Source: a virus
Virus record (IMG/VR): IMGVR_UViG_3300042881_003808
Coordinates: 45,530 to 109,529 of that record
Length of the DNA stretch: 64,000 nucleotides
Strand: one strand, 5' to 3'
In this document: positions 39,827 through 48,552 of the stretch, in pieces
Numbering within the stretch: the first letter of the stretch is position 1
Layout of the letters: every line of letters starts with the position of its first letter
Program-made: the position numbers and the translations under genes
Notes under the pieces: generated by a model
What the model saw: only the letters and a program-made list of their open reading frames with translations
Told to the model about the DNA's origin: nothing
Database searches by the model: none

Positions 39827-42493
39827 ATGAGTTATGTTGACGCCCTTTTTGATCGTGACCACGATCGCATACATGTAGTAGAACGCAGAAACGGCGAACG
39901 CCGTTATCAAGAATATCCTGCCAACTATGTTTTCTATTATGATGATCCTCGCGGTAAGTTTCAGAGCATATATGGAACTCCCGTGTCTAGATTCTCTACA
40001 CGGAGTAACAAGGAGTTTCGTAAGGAACTGCGTATTCAAAGTGGAAAACAATGTTATGAGTCGGACATCAATCCGGTATTTCGTTGTCTAGAGGACAACT
40101 ACAAAGGCCAGGATGCACCCAAACTCAACGCAGCATTTTTTGACATTGAAGTAGACTTTGATCCTGAACGTGGTTACAGCAGACCCGACGATCCTTTCAA
40201 CGCAATCACAGCCATCTCGGTATATCTTGGTTGGTTGGATCAACTAGTGACCATGGCAGTGCCACCGCGCAGTGTGAGCATGGAGACTGCACAGGATCTT
40301 GTGAAAGATTTCCCCAACACTTTTTTGTTTGGCACAGAAGCAGAGATGTTGGCTATGTTTTTGGATCTCATAGACGATGCTGACGTGCTGTCGGGTTGGA
40401 ACTCAGAAGGCTATGATATTCCCTACACAGTTCAACGTATCACTAGAGTTCTCAGCAAAGATGACACACGCAAATTCTGTTTATGGGGACAGTTTCCAAA
40501 ACAACGAACGTTTGAACGCTTTGGTGCAGAAGCCCTGACATTTGACCTTGTGGGTCGAGTGCATATGGACTATATGCAACTTTATAGGAAATACACTTAT
40601 GAAGAACGTCACAGCTACAGCCTTGATTCAATCCTTGAATACGAAGAACTTGAGGGCAAGACCAAATACGAAGGTACGTTGGATCAACTCTACAATCAAG
40701 ACTTCCGCAAGTTCATCGAGTATAACAGACAAGACGTTAATGGACTGGCCTCGCTCGACAAAAAGCTCAAGTTCTTGGATCTAGCCAACACACTAGCACA
40801 TGAAAACACAGTGCTGCTGCCTACCACAATGGGTGCAGTGGCTGTGACAGAACAGGCTATTATTAACGAAGCCCACGAACGTGGTATGGTTGTGCCCAAC
40901 AGACAGGAGAGACACAGTGATGACGACACACAAGCGGCAGGTGCCTATGTTGCTTATCCCAAAAAAGGGCTCCACGAATGGATTGGCTCCATTGACATCA
41001 ACAGCCTCTATCCCTCAGCGATCCGCGCTCTTAACATGGCACCGGAGACCATTGTTGGCCAACTCCGGCCGCACATGACCAATCGGTATATACAAGAAAG
41101 GCAACAGCAAGGCATGAGCTTTGCTGCTTCATGGGAAGGATTGTTTGGCACACTAGAATATACCGCTGTTATGGAACAACAGCGGGGCACTGAAATCATT
41201 ATTGATTGGCAATCAGGCGAAGAGTCAGTTCACAGTGCAGCAGAAGTATGGCGCATGATTTTTGACAGTCGTCAACCTTGGATGCTCAGTGCCAATGGTA
41301 CTATTTTTACTTACGAACGCGAAGGCGTGGTTCCTGGCTTGCTGAAACGTTGGTATGCTGAACGTAAGGACATGCAGAAAAAAGCCAGAGAATACGAAGG
41401 AGTAGATGATGCACAATTTGAATACTGGGACAAACGCCAACTCGTCAAGAAGATTAATCTTAATAGTTTGTATGGCGCTATTCTTAACCCCGGTTGTAGG
41501 TTTTTTGATAAGCGCATTGGTCAGTCTACTACTCTTACTGGACGGGCGATTGCGAAGCACATGGACGCACACGTCAACGAATGCCTCACAGGACGATACG
41601 ACCACGTCGGAGAAACCATAATCTATGGCGACACAGACTCATGTTACTTTTCTGCTTGGCCTGTGCTCAAGAAAGAAGTAGAGTCTGGGCGAATGGAATG
41701 GAACAGCGATATCTGTATTCAACTCTACAATGGCATTGCAGATCAAGTCAACGAAAGCTTCCCTGCTTTCATGGAAACAGCTTTTCATGTGCCAAGAGAA
41801 ATGGGTTCAGTGATACGCGGCGGGCGTGAACTTGTGGCCACCAAGGGTCTGTTTATCACCAAGAAACGCTATGCTGTGATGTACATAGACAAAGAAAACA
41901 AACGTGTTGACATCAACGGCAAGCCGGGCAAGGTCAAGGCCATGGGGCTTGATCTCAAACGTTCAGACACTCCCAAGGTAATTCAAGACTTCTTGAGTGA
42001 AGTTCTCAATGATGTGCTACAAGGCGCCAATCGTGAACAGATAGTGGAAAAGATACGTCAGTTTAAATTTGATTTTAAAGAGCGCCCAGGTTGGGAAAAA
42101 GGTTCACCCAAGCGTGTGAACAACTTGACCAAGTTTGTGAAAGCCGAAGAACGCGAAGGTAGAGCCAATATGCCAGGACATGTACGTGCTGCCATGAACT
42201 GGAATGTTATGCGTAAAATGATGGGCGATAACTATTCAATGCAGATCATGGATGGCGCCAAGGTAATTGTTTGTAAACTCAAAAACAATCCATTGAACTG
42301 GACATCAATTGCCTATCCCACAGATGAGCTGCACTTGCCTCAATGGTTTAGAGAACTGCCATTCGATGACAATGGCATGGAATCAACTGTGATTGATGGC
42401 AAAGTAGATAATCTACTGGGTGTGTTGGACTGGGATCTGGAAGGCTCAACCAATACTACCAACACTTTTCAAAGTCTATTTGATTTTTCATGA
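39827..42493 (+). CDS. 43: family B DNA polymerase (gp43-like)
   Basis: 888 residues, close to T4 gp43 (898). 3'-5' exonuclease motif FFDIEVDF (D106, E108), polymerase motif A DINSLYPSAI (near 390), motif B KKINLNSLYGAI, motif C YGDTDSCY (near 600). The N-terminal SYVDALFDRDHDRIHVVER matches T4-like marine phages and fixes the start. It overlaps the next gene by four bases. No intein or split seen. Confidence 0.96.
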   Translation: MSYVDALFDRDHDRIHVVERRNGERRYQEYPANYVFYYDDPRGKFQSIYGTPVSRFSTRSNKEFRKELRIQSGKQCYESDINPVFRCLEDNYKGQDAPKLNAAFFDIEVDFDPERGYSRPDDPFNAITAISVYLGWLDQLVTMAVPPRSVSMETAQDLVKDFPNTFLFGTEAEMLAMFLDLIDDADVLSGWNSEGYDIPYTVQRITRVLSKDDTRKFCLWGQFPKQRTFERFGAEALTFDLVGRVHMDYMQLYRKYTYEERHSYSLDSILEYEELEGKTKYEGTLDQLYNQDFRKFIEYNRQDVNGLASLDKKLKFLDLANTLAHENTVLLPTTMGAVAVTEQAIINEAHERGMVVPNRQERHSDDDTQAAGAYVAYPKKGLHEWIGSIDINSLYPSAIRALNMAPETIVGQLRPHMTNRYIQERQQQGMSFAASWEGLFGTLEYTAVMEQQRGTEIIIDWQSGEESVHSAAEVWRMIFDSRQPWMLSANGTIFTYEREGVVPGLLKRWYAERKDMQKKAREYEGVDDAQFEYWDKRQLVKKINLNSLYGAILNPGCRFFDKRIGQSTTLTGRAIAKHMDAHVNECLTGRYDHVGETIIYGDTDSCYFSAWPVLKKEVESGRMEWNSDICIQLYNGIADQVNESFPAFMETAFHVPREMGSVIRGGRELVATKGLFITKKRYAVMYIDKENKRVDINGKPGKVKAMGLDLKRSDTPKVIQDFLSEVLNDVLQGANREQIVEKIRQFKFDFKERPGWEKGSPKRVNNLTKFVKAEEREGRANMPGHVRAAMNWNVMRKMMGDNYSMQIMDGAKVIVCKLKNNPLNWTSIAYPTDELHLPQWFRELPFDDNGMESTVIDGKVDNLLGVLDWDLEGSTNTTNTFQSLFDFS

Positions 42494-43434
42494 AACTAAG
42501 TGATTTGGTTCACTACAGAAACATACTACTGGCCAATCGCAGCCAGGAATGGCGCTGGCCTTTGCAAAACTATCTTGATCTGCAACAACGCAGTATGAGA
42601 CAAAATGTTGATACCCGTAATAAGTTTGAAACACAATTGGAACACAACATTGGTCAAGTGGCCACGGCACTGGGAAATCTAGAAGACTGTATCACTGACA
42701 TCATTGCCAATGTAAACAAGATGATATCAGAAATAGAACCACAGTACTTTGCTAAAAGCTACAATTGGTATCAACAAGAATCCAGTTTTGAAACAGTGGA
42801 TTACATATTGAATCGTAGACTACGGGTGCCTGCGGAAGACTTTGAACCTTTGCAATATCGTGTTAAAAATCTTACCGACTGGCGTTATCCATTGCTGTGC
42901 ATACGCCCCGGACGTGAAGATCATATACGCTGGTTGGTGCCAGCGCATCCGTTGTATATTGCAGATACCGAACATGAACTGTTAAAACCTGCCATTGAAC
43001 TGTTCAATCCTAAATATCAAAGACATCTACGTCCTTATAAGATTCGCGAGGATCACAGTCAGATGTTTGACTTTATTCCAGACGAACAGTTGGGGTTGAT
43101 CTATTCCTATTACTTTTTTAATTTTAGACCGTTTGAAGTAATCAAACGATATCTGTCTGAACTGTATCACAAACTCAGACCAGGTGGATCAATCATCTTT
43201 ACCTTTAACAACTGCGACTACTCAGGCGGTGTGCGTTTAACTGAAAATCAGTTTTGTTGTTACACTCCTGGTAAGATGTTGCAACGCTTGGTTGAAAGTC
43301 TGGGTTTTATCCACATGGAAACCTGCAACACCGACAACGGACTATACTGGATGCACCTACAACGTCCGGGCAATCTTGAAACTTTACGTGCTGGGCAGAA
43401 CCTTGCAAAAATCATTCCTAAAACAGTTGAATGA
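42490..43434 (+). CDS. methyltransferase-like phage protein
   Basis: 314 residues. The N-terminal 115 residues are helical with possible coiled coil. The C-terminal half resembles the later part of a Rossmann methyltransferase (LGLIYSYYFFNFRPFEVIKR, LRPGGSIIFTFNNCDYSGGV), but no motif I Gly-rich loop is clear. Similar genes often sit beside gp43/gp45 in T4-like marine phages. Function uncertain. Confidence 0.65.
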   Translation: MKLSDLVHYRNILLANRSQEWRWPLQNYLDLQQRSMRQNVDTRNKFETQLEHNIGQVATALGNLEDCITDIIANVNKMISEIEPQYFAKSYNWYQQESSFETVDYILNRRLRVPAEDFEPLQYRVKNLTDWRYPLLCIRPGREDHIRWLVPAHPLYIADTEHELLKPAIELFNPKYQRHLRPYKIREDHSQMFDFIPDEQLGLIYSYYFFNFRPFEVIKRYLSELYHKLRPGGSIIFTFNNCDYSGGVRLTENQFCCYTPGKMLQRLVESLGFIHMETCNTDNGLYWMHLQRPGNLETLRAGQNLAKIIPKTVE

Positions 43435-43435
43435 T

Positions 43436-43442
43436 CTAAATA
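43436..43442 (+). promoter_or_regulatory. late-promoter-like box CTAAATA
   Basis: CTAAATA directly after the preceding stop and 30 bases before the sliding clamp start. Confidence 0.5.
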
Positions 43443-43472
43443 TCTCTGTTATCATATACAAAAGGAGAACAC

Positions 43473-44195
43473 ATGAGAGACCAATTACTTGATCTAGTTG
43501 AACACACCTATGACCTTGGCTGCATTGATCTAATCAAGATCGATGGCACGGACAAAGAAACCACAATTTTTGGCTACGCCGAAAACAAAAACGTAGTACT
43601 AGAAGGCAAATTTCATACACCAGTGGCCGAATTCATTGGACACTTTGGTATGCCCAATCTCAGCAAGTTGAAAATTCTGCTGAACTTGCCTGAGTATCGA
43701 GAAAACGCCAAGCTCAGTATCACCAAGAAAACCAACGGTGATCCTGATGGCGTATACTTTGAAAATCAAACAGGTGACTTTCACAACACCTATAGATTCA
43801 TGTCAGCTGACATCGTGAGTCAACAAGTGAAAGATGTCAAGTTCAAAGGAGTGAACTGGGACGTGGAGTTTGAACCCACTGTGGCGTCAATTCAAAGACT
43901 TCGCATGCAGGCACAGGCCAACTCAGATGAACCTTTGTTGCAGGTACAGGTTGACAAACAGAATCTCAAGTTCTTGTTTGGTGATCACAGCACACATGCT
44001 GGCAACTTTGTGTTTCATGCAGGAGTATCCGGTGTTCTAAAACGTCCATGGGCATATCCAGTGGCAGTGGTACAATCAATTTTGAATCTCAATGGTGACA
44101 AGAAAGTTCGTTTTTCAGATGGTGGAGCTGCTGAAATCGTGGTTGATTCTGGATTGGCTACCTACAGCTACATTATGCCCGCACATCAGAAATGA
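43473..44195 (+). CDS. 45: sliding clamp (gp45-like)
   Basis: 240 residues behind AAAGGAGA. The internally repeated clamp fold is visible (KNVVLEGKFHTPVAEFIGHF, SKLKILLNLPEY, VRFSDGGAAEIVVDSG, TYSYIMP). T4 gp45 has 228 residues. It forms a trimeric ring for polymerase processivity. In T4 it also couples replication to late transcription, which fits the late box ahead of it. ATGA overlap with the next gene. Confidence 0.92.
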   Translation: MRDQLLDLVEHTYDLGCIDLIKIDGTDKETTIFGYAENKNVVLEGKFHTPVAEFIGHFGMPNLSKLKILLNLPEYRENAKLSITKKTNGDPDGVYFENQTGDFHNTYRFMSADIVSQQVKDVKFKGVNWDVEFEPTVASIQRLRMQAQANSDEPLLQVQVDKQNLKFLFGDHSTHAGNFVFHAGVSGVLKRPWAYPVAVVQSILNLNGDKKVRFSDGGAAEIVVDSGLATYSYIMPAHQK

Positions 44196-44560
44196 TAAAA
44201 ACTATTTCGTCTTCTAGCGCCTTTGTTCAAGTCACTGGTGGTTTTCCATCAAGCGGACCATACCTACAGACTCCCGCAGTGGCAGGACCTCCTCCTGCTG
44301 TTGGAGCTGTGAAATTTGATTCTGCCTCACAAAACCTACAGGTATGGGATGGCTTCAACTGGTTGAATATGTACACTAGTCATGCCATGGTTGGTTTAAA
44401 CCCAGCCGCTGAAGACGCAATTAAGTGGGCTCAACAAAAACAAAAAGAAGAACAAGAACTTGAAGAACTTATGCAACGATCTCCTGCGCTGCGTGATGCC
44501 TATGAAAAATTCCAAATAGTAAAGACACTAGCCACTAATGAAAACAGACAACCAGCATGA
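44192..44560 (+). CDS. conserved phage protein, unknown
   Basis: 122 residues: an N-terminal strand region (FVQVTGGFPSSGPYLQTPA), a small beta unit reading VKFDSASQNLQVWDGFNW that resembles a virion-fibre or adhesin motif, and a C-terminal helix (EDAIKWAQQKQKEEQELEEL). Coupled to the clamp by ATGA and overlapping dpdA by 23 bases. Confidence 0.65.
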   Translation: MIKTISSSSAFVQVTGGFPSSGPYLQTPAVAGPPPAVGAVKFDSASQNLQVWDGFNWLNMYTSHAMVGLNPAAEDAIKWAQQKQKEEQELEELMQRSPALRDAYEKFQIVKTLATNENRQPA

Positions 44561-46076
44561 TCTAACTGCTGCACAAAACGACTATGCTGTGTTTCTTCCA
44601 GCAGTGAGTAGTTTTTACAGTACCTATATAGGACGTCAACGCTATGAACAGTATGTAGAAGCCACACGCATGCCTGCAGGCATTCCTGACATGGAAATGA
44701 TGAACTTCTTTAATGATCAAAAGGCATTGTTTCCTTATCGTTGGGCACTGTATTCTGCAGGACATGCCAATCTGGATCTTACCAAACCAGATCCACGTGA
44801 AGACATGATGCGTAATCGAGGTAGTCACACAACTCTACTCTGTGACTCTGGTGGATTTCAGATTGCCAAGGGTGTATGGGAGGGAGACTGGCGAGATCCT
44901 AAATGTCCGCGAGCTCAAAAGAAACGCGAAGCAGCACTGAAGTGGCTTGATGGCATGGCTGACTATGGCATGACCTTGGATATTCCCACATGGACTGCCA
45001 ATGTACCTGGCGCTACAGAAAAAACAGGCATTAGAGACTACAACGATGCTGTTGCGGCTACACACTATAACAATGAATATTTCATTAAACATCGTCGTGG
45101 TGTTGCAGAAGGTGGCACACGTTTCTTGAACGTTTTGCAAGGAGCCAATCATACCGAAGCAGACGCATGGTATGATCTAATGAAACAGTATTGTGATCCC
45201 AAAAAATATCCTGGGCGCCATTTCAACGGCTGGGGCATGGGAGGACAAAACATGTGTGATGTGCATCTGGTTCTCAAAAGAATAATCACATTGATACATG
45301 ACGGCTTGTTAGAAAAGGGTGTACATGACTGGATGCACTTTTTAGGTACCTCCAAACTTGAGTGGGCAGTATTGCTTACAATCATACAACGCTCAGTACG
45401 GCGATACCACAACTCCGACTTCACCATTTCATTTGACTGTGCTAGTCCATTTTTGGCCACAGCCAATGGACAACTATATCACACCATTACCACAAAAGAT
45501 CGAGATAAATGGAGTTATCAAATGAGTCCCACAGCAGACAACAAAAAGTTTGCCACTGACTCTAGATCATTCCGTGATGCTGTGATGCAAGAAGGTATTC
45601 ATCCTGCGTTTGAAGATTCTCCAATATCTGCTAGACTAAAAATATCCGACGTGTGTGTATACAAGCCTGGCGACCTAAACAAAATTGGCAAGGAAGGACG
45701 CACATCATGGGATAGTTTCAGTTATGCCTTGCTCATGGGACACAATGTGTGGATGCATATCGAAGCCGTACAACGTGCCAACCGAGAGTTTGACACAGGA
45801 ACATCTCCAGACATGCTGGTGCATCCTCTCAATTCAGACTATGATGTGGCAAAAATTATTGATCAAATATTTGCCGCACGTGATCGACAACGCAGTCTAC
45901 AGATCATAGATGATCATGCTCGTGTGTGGGAACGAGTGATTGGGACTCGCGGTTTCACTGGTAAACGAGCAGTCAATGCCAACTCAATGTTCAACAGTCT
46001 GTTTGAAACAGTTGAAGACATCGAAACCACAGATGAATTGGATCAGGCCAAACTGGATGCATTGGAAGCTGAGTAA
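44538..46076 (+). CDS. dpdA: DpdA-like 7-deazaguanine DNA transglycosylase
   Basis: 512 residues of the TGT superfamily. LLCDSGGFQIAKG (D103, base-binding motif), GWGMGGQNMC, then HFLGTSKLEWAVLLT and TISFDCASPFLATANGQLY (D300, nucleophile position). The zinc-binding CxC cluster of bacterial tRNA TGT is missing, as in DpdA proteins. These exchange guanine in DNA for preQ0 or derivatives. folE, queD and queE in the same window would make the precursor. Protects phage DNA from restriction. Confidence 0.85.
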   Translation: MKTDNQHDLTAAQNDYAVFLPAVSSFYSTYIGRQRYEQYVEATRMPAGIPDMEMMNFFNDQKALFPYRWALYSAGHANLDLTKPDPREDMMRNRGSHTTLLCDSGGFQIAKGVWEGDWRDPKCPRAQKKREAALKWLDGMADYGMTLDIPTWTANVPGATEKTGIRDYNDAVAATHYNNEYFIKHRRGVAEGGTRFLNVLQGANHTEADAWYDLMKQYCDPKKYPGRHFNGWGMGGQNMCDVHLVLKRIITLIHDGLLEKGVHDWMHFLGTSKLEWAVLLTIIQRSVRRYHNSDFTISFDCASPFLATANGQLYHTITTKDRDKWSYQMSPTADNKKFATDSRSFRDAVMQEGIHPAFEDSPISARLKISDVCVYKPGDLNKIGKEGRTSWDSFSYALLMGHNVWMHIEAVQRANREFDTGTSPDMLVHPLNSDYDVAKIIDQIFAARDRQRSLQIIDDHARVWERVIGTRGFTGKRAVNANSMFNSLFETVEDIETTDELDQAKLDALEAE

Positions 46077-46083
46077 ACTGAGT

Positions 46084-46112
46084 TTGACATAATTTGTGTT
46101 GTGTTATAAAAT
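46084..46112 (+). promoter_or_regulatory. sigma70-consensus promoter of small-gene operon
   Basis: TTGACA (46084-46089), 17 bases, TAAAAT (46107-46112). Directs transcription of the run of small genes starting at 46143. Leader about 24 bases with CAGGAAA. Confidence 0.8.
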
Positions 46113-46142
46113 TGCAATAGATTATTTGTGACAGGAAAAAGA

Positions 46143-46352
46143 ATGTACCAAGATCAAATACGCCAACTAGAAGTTCAACATCGAGACCTAGACAACAAGA
46201 TTGACACACTGGAAAAAACCGGCATCTATGAAGACCTGCGTTTGCAAGAGCTCAAAAAACGCAGACTCATGGTACGAGATCAACTCAGTGAACTAAGACG
46301 CAGACAGTTTGAACACGATCACGAACGAGTTAATTACGACGATTATGAATAG
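46143..46352 (+). CDS. DUF465/YdcH-like small coiled-coil protein
   Basis: 69 residues from ATG 46143 (CAGGAAA upstream; GTG 46128 is an alternative). QLEVQHRDLDNKIDTLEKTG and LKKRRLMVRDQLSELRRRQF form two helices with the H..LD..I..L / LKK.RL..RD pattern of the YdcH family. Function of that family is unclear. Ends with ATGA-type overlap into the next gene. Confidence 0.68.
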   Translation: MYQDQIRQLEVQHRDLDNKIDTLEKTGIYEDLRLQELKKRRLMVRDQLSELRRRQFEHDHERVNYDDYE

Positions 46353-46875
46353 ATTAGGACATCACAACGCCAACTTCTTTATTGGTAATGAAGTTGAGCA
46401 TACACCCGCACACGGCAAGCGAACTCTGTTTGTGGTTGGGTATCAACCCGTGGAAGATATACAGGCAGTGTTAGATGAACACAACAGTTGGACAGACCCT
46501 GCTCTACATATCAAGCATATCTTTTTTGGTGCCAATGACAGCTATCATCCATTGACCAACCCAGATATCGTGGGCTGGGAAAACATCATACACAGTTTTT
46601 TGATGCGAGGATACTGGTGTAGTCTTGACATTCCTTTCAAGTACGTGGCTGAATTCAACGAAAGTGGGCTGTGCGAACACAATCGCTTTATTCCTATAAT
46701 CAAGGTTCCTGTGCCTTATATCAGATTGTGGAACTATAATACCTGTGTGAAAATTGATGACAAAGATTTCGCTGATACCAATCCAGGTGTCTGGGTACAC
46801 AGACTGCATGACCTCATGCACACAGATTGCTTTACTGATTGGAGCATGTACAACGACGACAAGGTGACAACATGA
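46345..46875 (+). CDS. conserved phage protein, unknown
   Basis: 176 residues: NFFIGNEVEHTPAHGKRTLF, FVVGYQPVEDI, HIFFGANDSYHPL, GYWCSLDIPFKYV. An alpha/beta fold with many His and Trp. Similar proteins occur in T4-like marine phages without assigned function. Confidence 0.65.
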   Translation: MNRLGHHNANFFIGNEVEHTPAHGKRTLFVVGYQPVEDIQAVLDEHNSWTDPALHIKHIFFGANDSYHPLTNPDIVGWENIIHSFLMRGYWCSLDIPFKYVAEFNESGLCEHNRFIPIIKVPVPYIRLWNYNTCVKIDDKDFADTNPGVWVHRLHDLMHTDCFTDWSMYNDDKVTT

Positions 46876-47183
46876 AATGGTTTGATCAATGGTTTATACG
46901 TAAATCTAAATGGGCCTGGGAAAACAAACATTTGGTGCGTGATGCATACGAAAGCGAGGGTAAATTGGTGAGTTCACAAGCAGTGGAAACTGACCTACAT
47001 GACTTTAACGATGGTTTGAGAATAGCTGTGAAAAAAGTTATAGGTGGGTCTGTGGTTACATTCAAAACCTACGATAGAAAAATTGATCGTAGCACAGACA
47101 GAACCTATATAATCACTAACGAACAAGATTTCAATACCGAACTTGGTAAGATTATTACCATGGAAAGTATGCGTCAACATTAA
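46872..47183 (+). CDS. small phage protein, unknown
   Basis: 103 residues, ATGA overlap upstream. MKWFDQWFIRKSKWAWENKH amphipathic start, then SVVTFKTYDRKIDRSTDRTY and FNTELGKIITMESM. No family recognised. Confidence 0.6.
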   Translation: MKWFDQWFIRKSKWAWENKHLVRDAYESEGKLVSSQAVETDLHDFNDGLRIAVKKVIGGSVVTFKTYDRKIDRSTDRTYIITNEQDFNTELGKIITMESMRQH

Positions 47184-47638
47184 TGCAACAACCTCCAAAA
47201 ATCCTTTATCGCGTAACCAGTCTCGCTGACAGATCGGTTAGAGTTCATCATGTTTTACAGCGTCTGAGTAGGGACCAGGTTGTGCGCATTGACCAGTGGT
47301 ATATGTGGGGGCAAGGCTTTGTTGCCGAGCACACAGATCTCGCCAGATATACCAAGTTTATTGAATGTGATCCCGAGCTAGGTTACCAGGTAGAAAACGA
47401 AGTTGCATCAAACTTTCAGTGGGAAGGACCAGACTGGAATGAAAAAGCTCAACATCGCATGCAAAAAGATCTTGCCAAAGGTGGAGTACAAAGAATAGTG
47501 GAACAACAAAGCAGTTGGAAGCTGCTTGAAACAAAAATATGGATCAATGCACCGTTTAGAGTTGACGAAGTTGACTTTTTAAACAATAATATAGTACTCA
47601 AGATTGATGTACCTTACAAAGGACAGATTAGAGCATGA
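47183..47638 (+). CDS. phage protein, unknown
   Basis: 151 residues, sharing one base with the previous stop. RVHHVLQRLSRDQVVRIDQW, YTKFIECDPELGYQVE and LKIDVPYKGQIRA. Mixed alpha/beta. No family recognised. Confidence 0.6.
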   Translation: MQQPPKILYRVTSLADRSVRVHHVLQRLSRDQVVRIDQWYMWGQGFVAEHTDLARYTKFIECDPELGYQVENEVASNFQWEGPDWNEKAQHRMQKDLAKGGVQRIVEQQSSWKLLETKIWINAPFRVDEVDFLNNNIVLKIDVPYKGQIRA

Positions 47639-48120
47639 ACTCACAAGAATACATTGACGTTTTAGAATCACACCTACAGGCCTCATTGGACACTAGGAAT
47701 CGTATTGTGCAACAGGCCAAAAGACAGATTTGGGTTACGTTCCGCAAAGAAGGCATTCACAAGTATCCAGCGGCTGCTACTGATCCTAATCTAGCCACAG
47801 GAGATGCATATGACGTTTCGTTTTTGGCCAATGCACATCGCCATATATTTCATTTTAGGGTGTCAATCGACGTATGGCACAATGACCGTGATATCGAGTT
47901 CATCCAATTCAAACGATGGCTGGAATCACTGTATTCAGGGCAAGAAAATTGTTTGCGATTGGACTACAAAAGCTGCGAAATGATCGCAGATGACTTATAC
48001 AATCAGATTGCTCAACGTTACCCAGATCGAGATATCTGTATTGAAGTAAGTGAAGATGGTGAAAACGGTTGCTGTGTTTACTACAACACACATCAACCTT
48101 CTATGAAAGTAAAAATCTAA
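47635..48120 (+). CDS. phage protein, unknown
   Basis: 161 residues, ATGA overlap. LASLDTRNRIVQQAKRQIWV-type N-terminal helix, then strands (HIFHFRVSIDVWHNDRDIEF, ICIEVSEDGENGCCVYYN). No family recognised. Confidence 0.6.
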   Translation: MNSQEYIDVLESHLQASLDTRNRIVQQAKRQIWVTFRKEGIHKYPAAATDPNLATGDAYDVSFLANAHRHIFHFRVSIDVWHNDRDIEFIQFKRWLESLYSGQENCLRLDYKSCEMIADDLYNQIAQRYPDRDICIEVSEDGENGCCVYYNTHQPSMKVKI

Positions 48121-48129
48121 AGGACTACT

Positions 48130-48321
48130 ATGCCTAATCTAAATAAACTAAACAAGGTTAATGAAACAGTATCAATCTATCGCTATGACAACGGTTGGAT
48201 GGTTGAAGTTGGTGGCCGTGATGACGACGATGAGTGGGTAACTGCTAAAGTGATTTGCAACACAGAAGTAGAAGTACTTGATTTAATTAAACAATACAAT
48301 ACACTACCATTGGTGAACTAA
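48130..48321 (+). CDS. small acidic protein, unknown
   Basis: 63 residues behind AAAGGA. ETVSIYRYDNGWMVEVGGRD and TEVEVLDLIKQYN give a short beta-beta-beta-alpha pattern. Part of the small-gene operon. Confidence 0.6.
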   Translation: MPNLNKLNKVNETVSIYRYDNGWMVEVGGRDDDDEWVTAKVICNTEVEVLDLIKQYNTLPLVN

Positions 48322-48331
48322 GGAGATTGAA

Positions 48332-48550
48332 ATGGCCAAGCCTGTAATCAAGCCAAACCCTCGTGTAACTCAAGTGTTTGATGACCTCGAACGTTATCTT
48401 GAATTCTGTCAAGAGTTTGGTTACCGTTACAATGAAGCAGAACTTTACAACTGGAAGAGCTATGCTTATCAACAGTTTATGAAGTTCTCTCAAGGCAAAC
48501 CAGTAAAAGACATGTGGTTTCAAGACCAGCGTAGGCCTGGGAGACCATAA
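48332..48550 (+). CDS. small protein, unknown
   Basis: 72 residues behind AGGAGA. Helical (VTQVFDDLERYLEFCQEFG, WKSYAYQQFMKFSQG) with a basic end. Likely a nucleic-acid or protein-binding early product. No family recognised. Confidence 0.6.
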   Translation: MAKPVIKPNPRVTQVFDDLERYLEFCQEFGYRYNEAELYNWKSYAYQQFMKFSQGKPVKDMWFQDQRRPGRP

Positions 48551-48552
48551 TA

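Noticed and set aside
39707-40051. Reverse frame of 114 codons across the gene 43 promoter
   Set aside because: Antisense to the polymerase start and the strong promoter, with no protein-like features.
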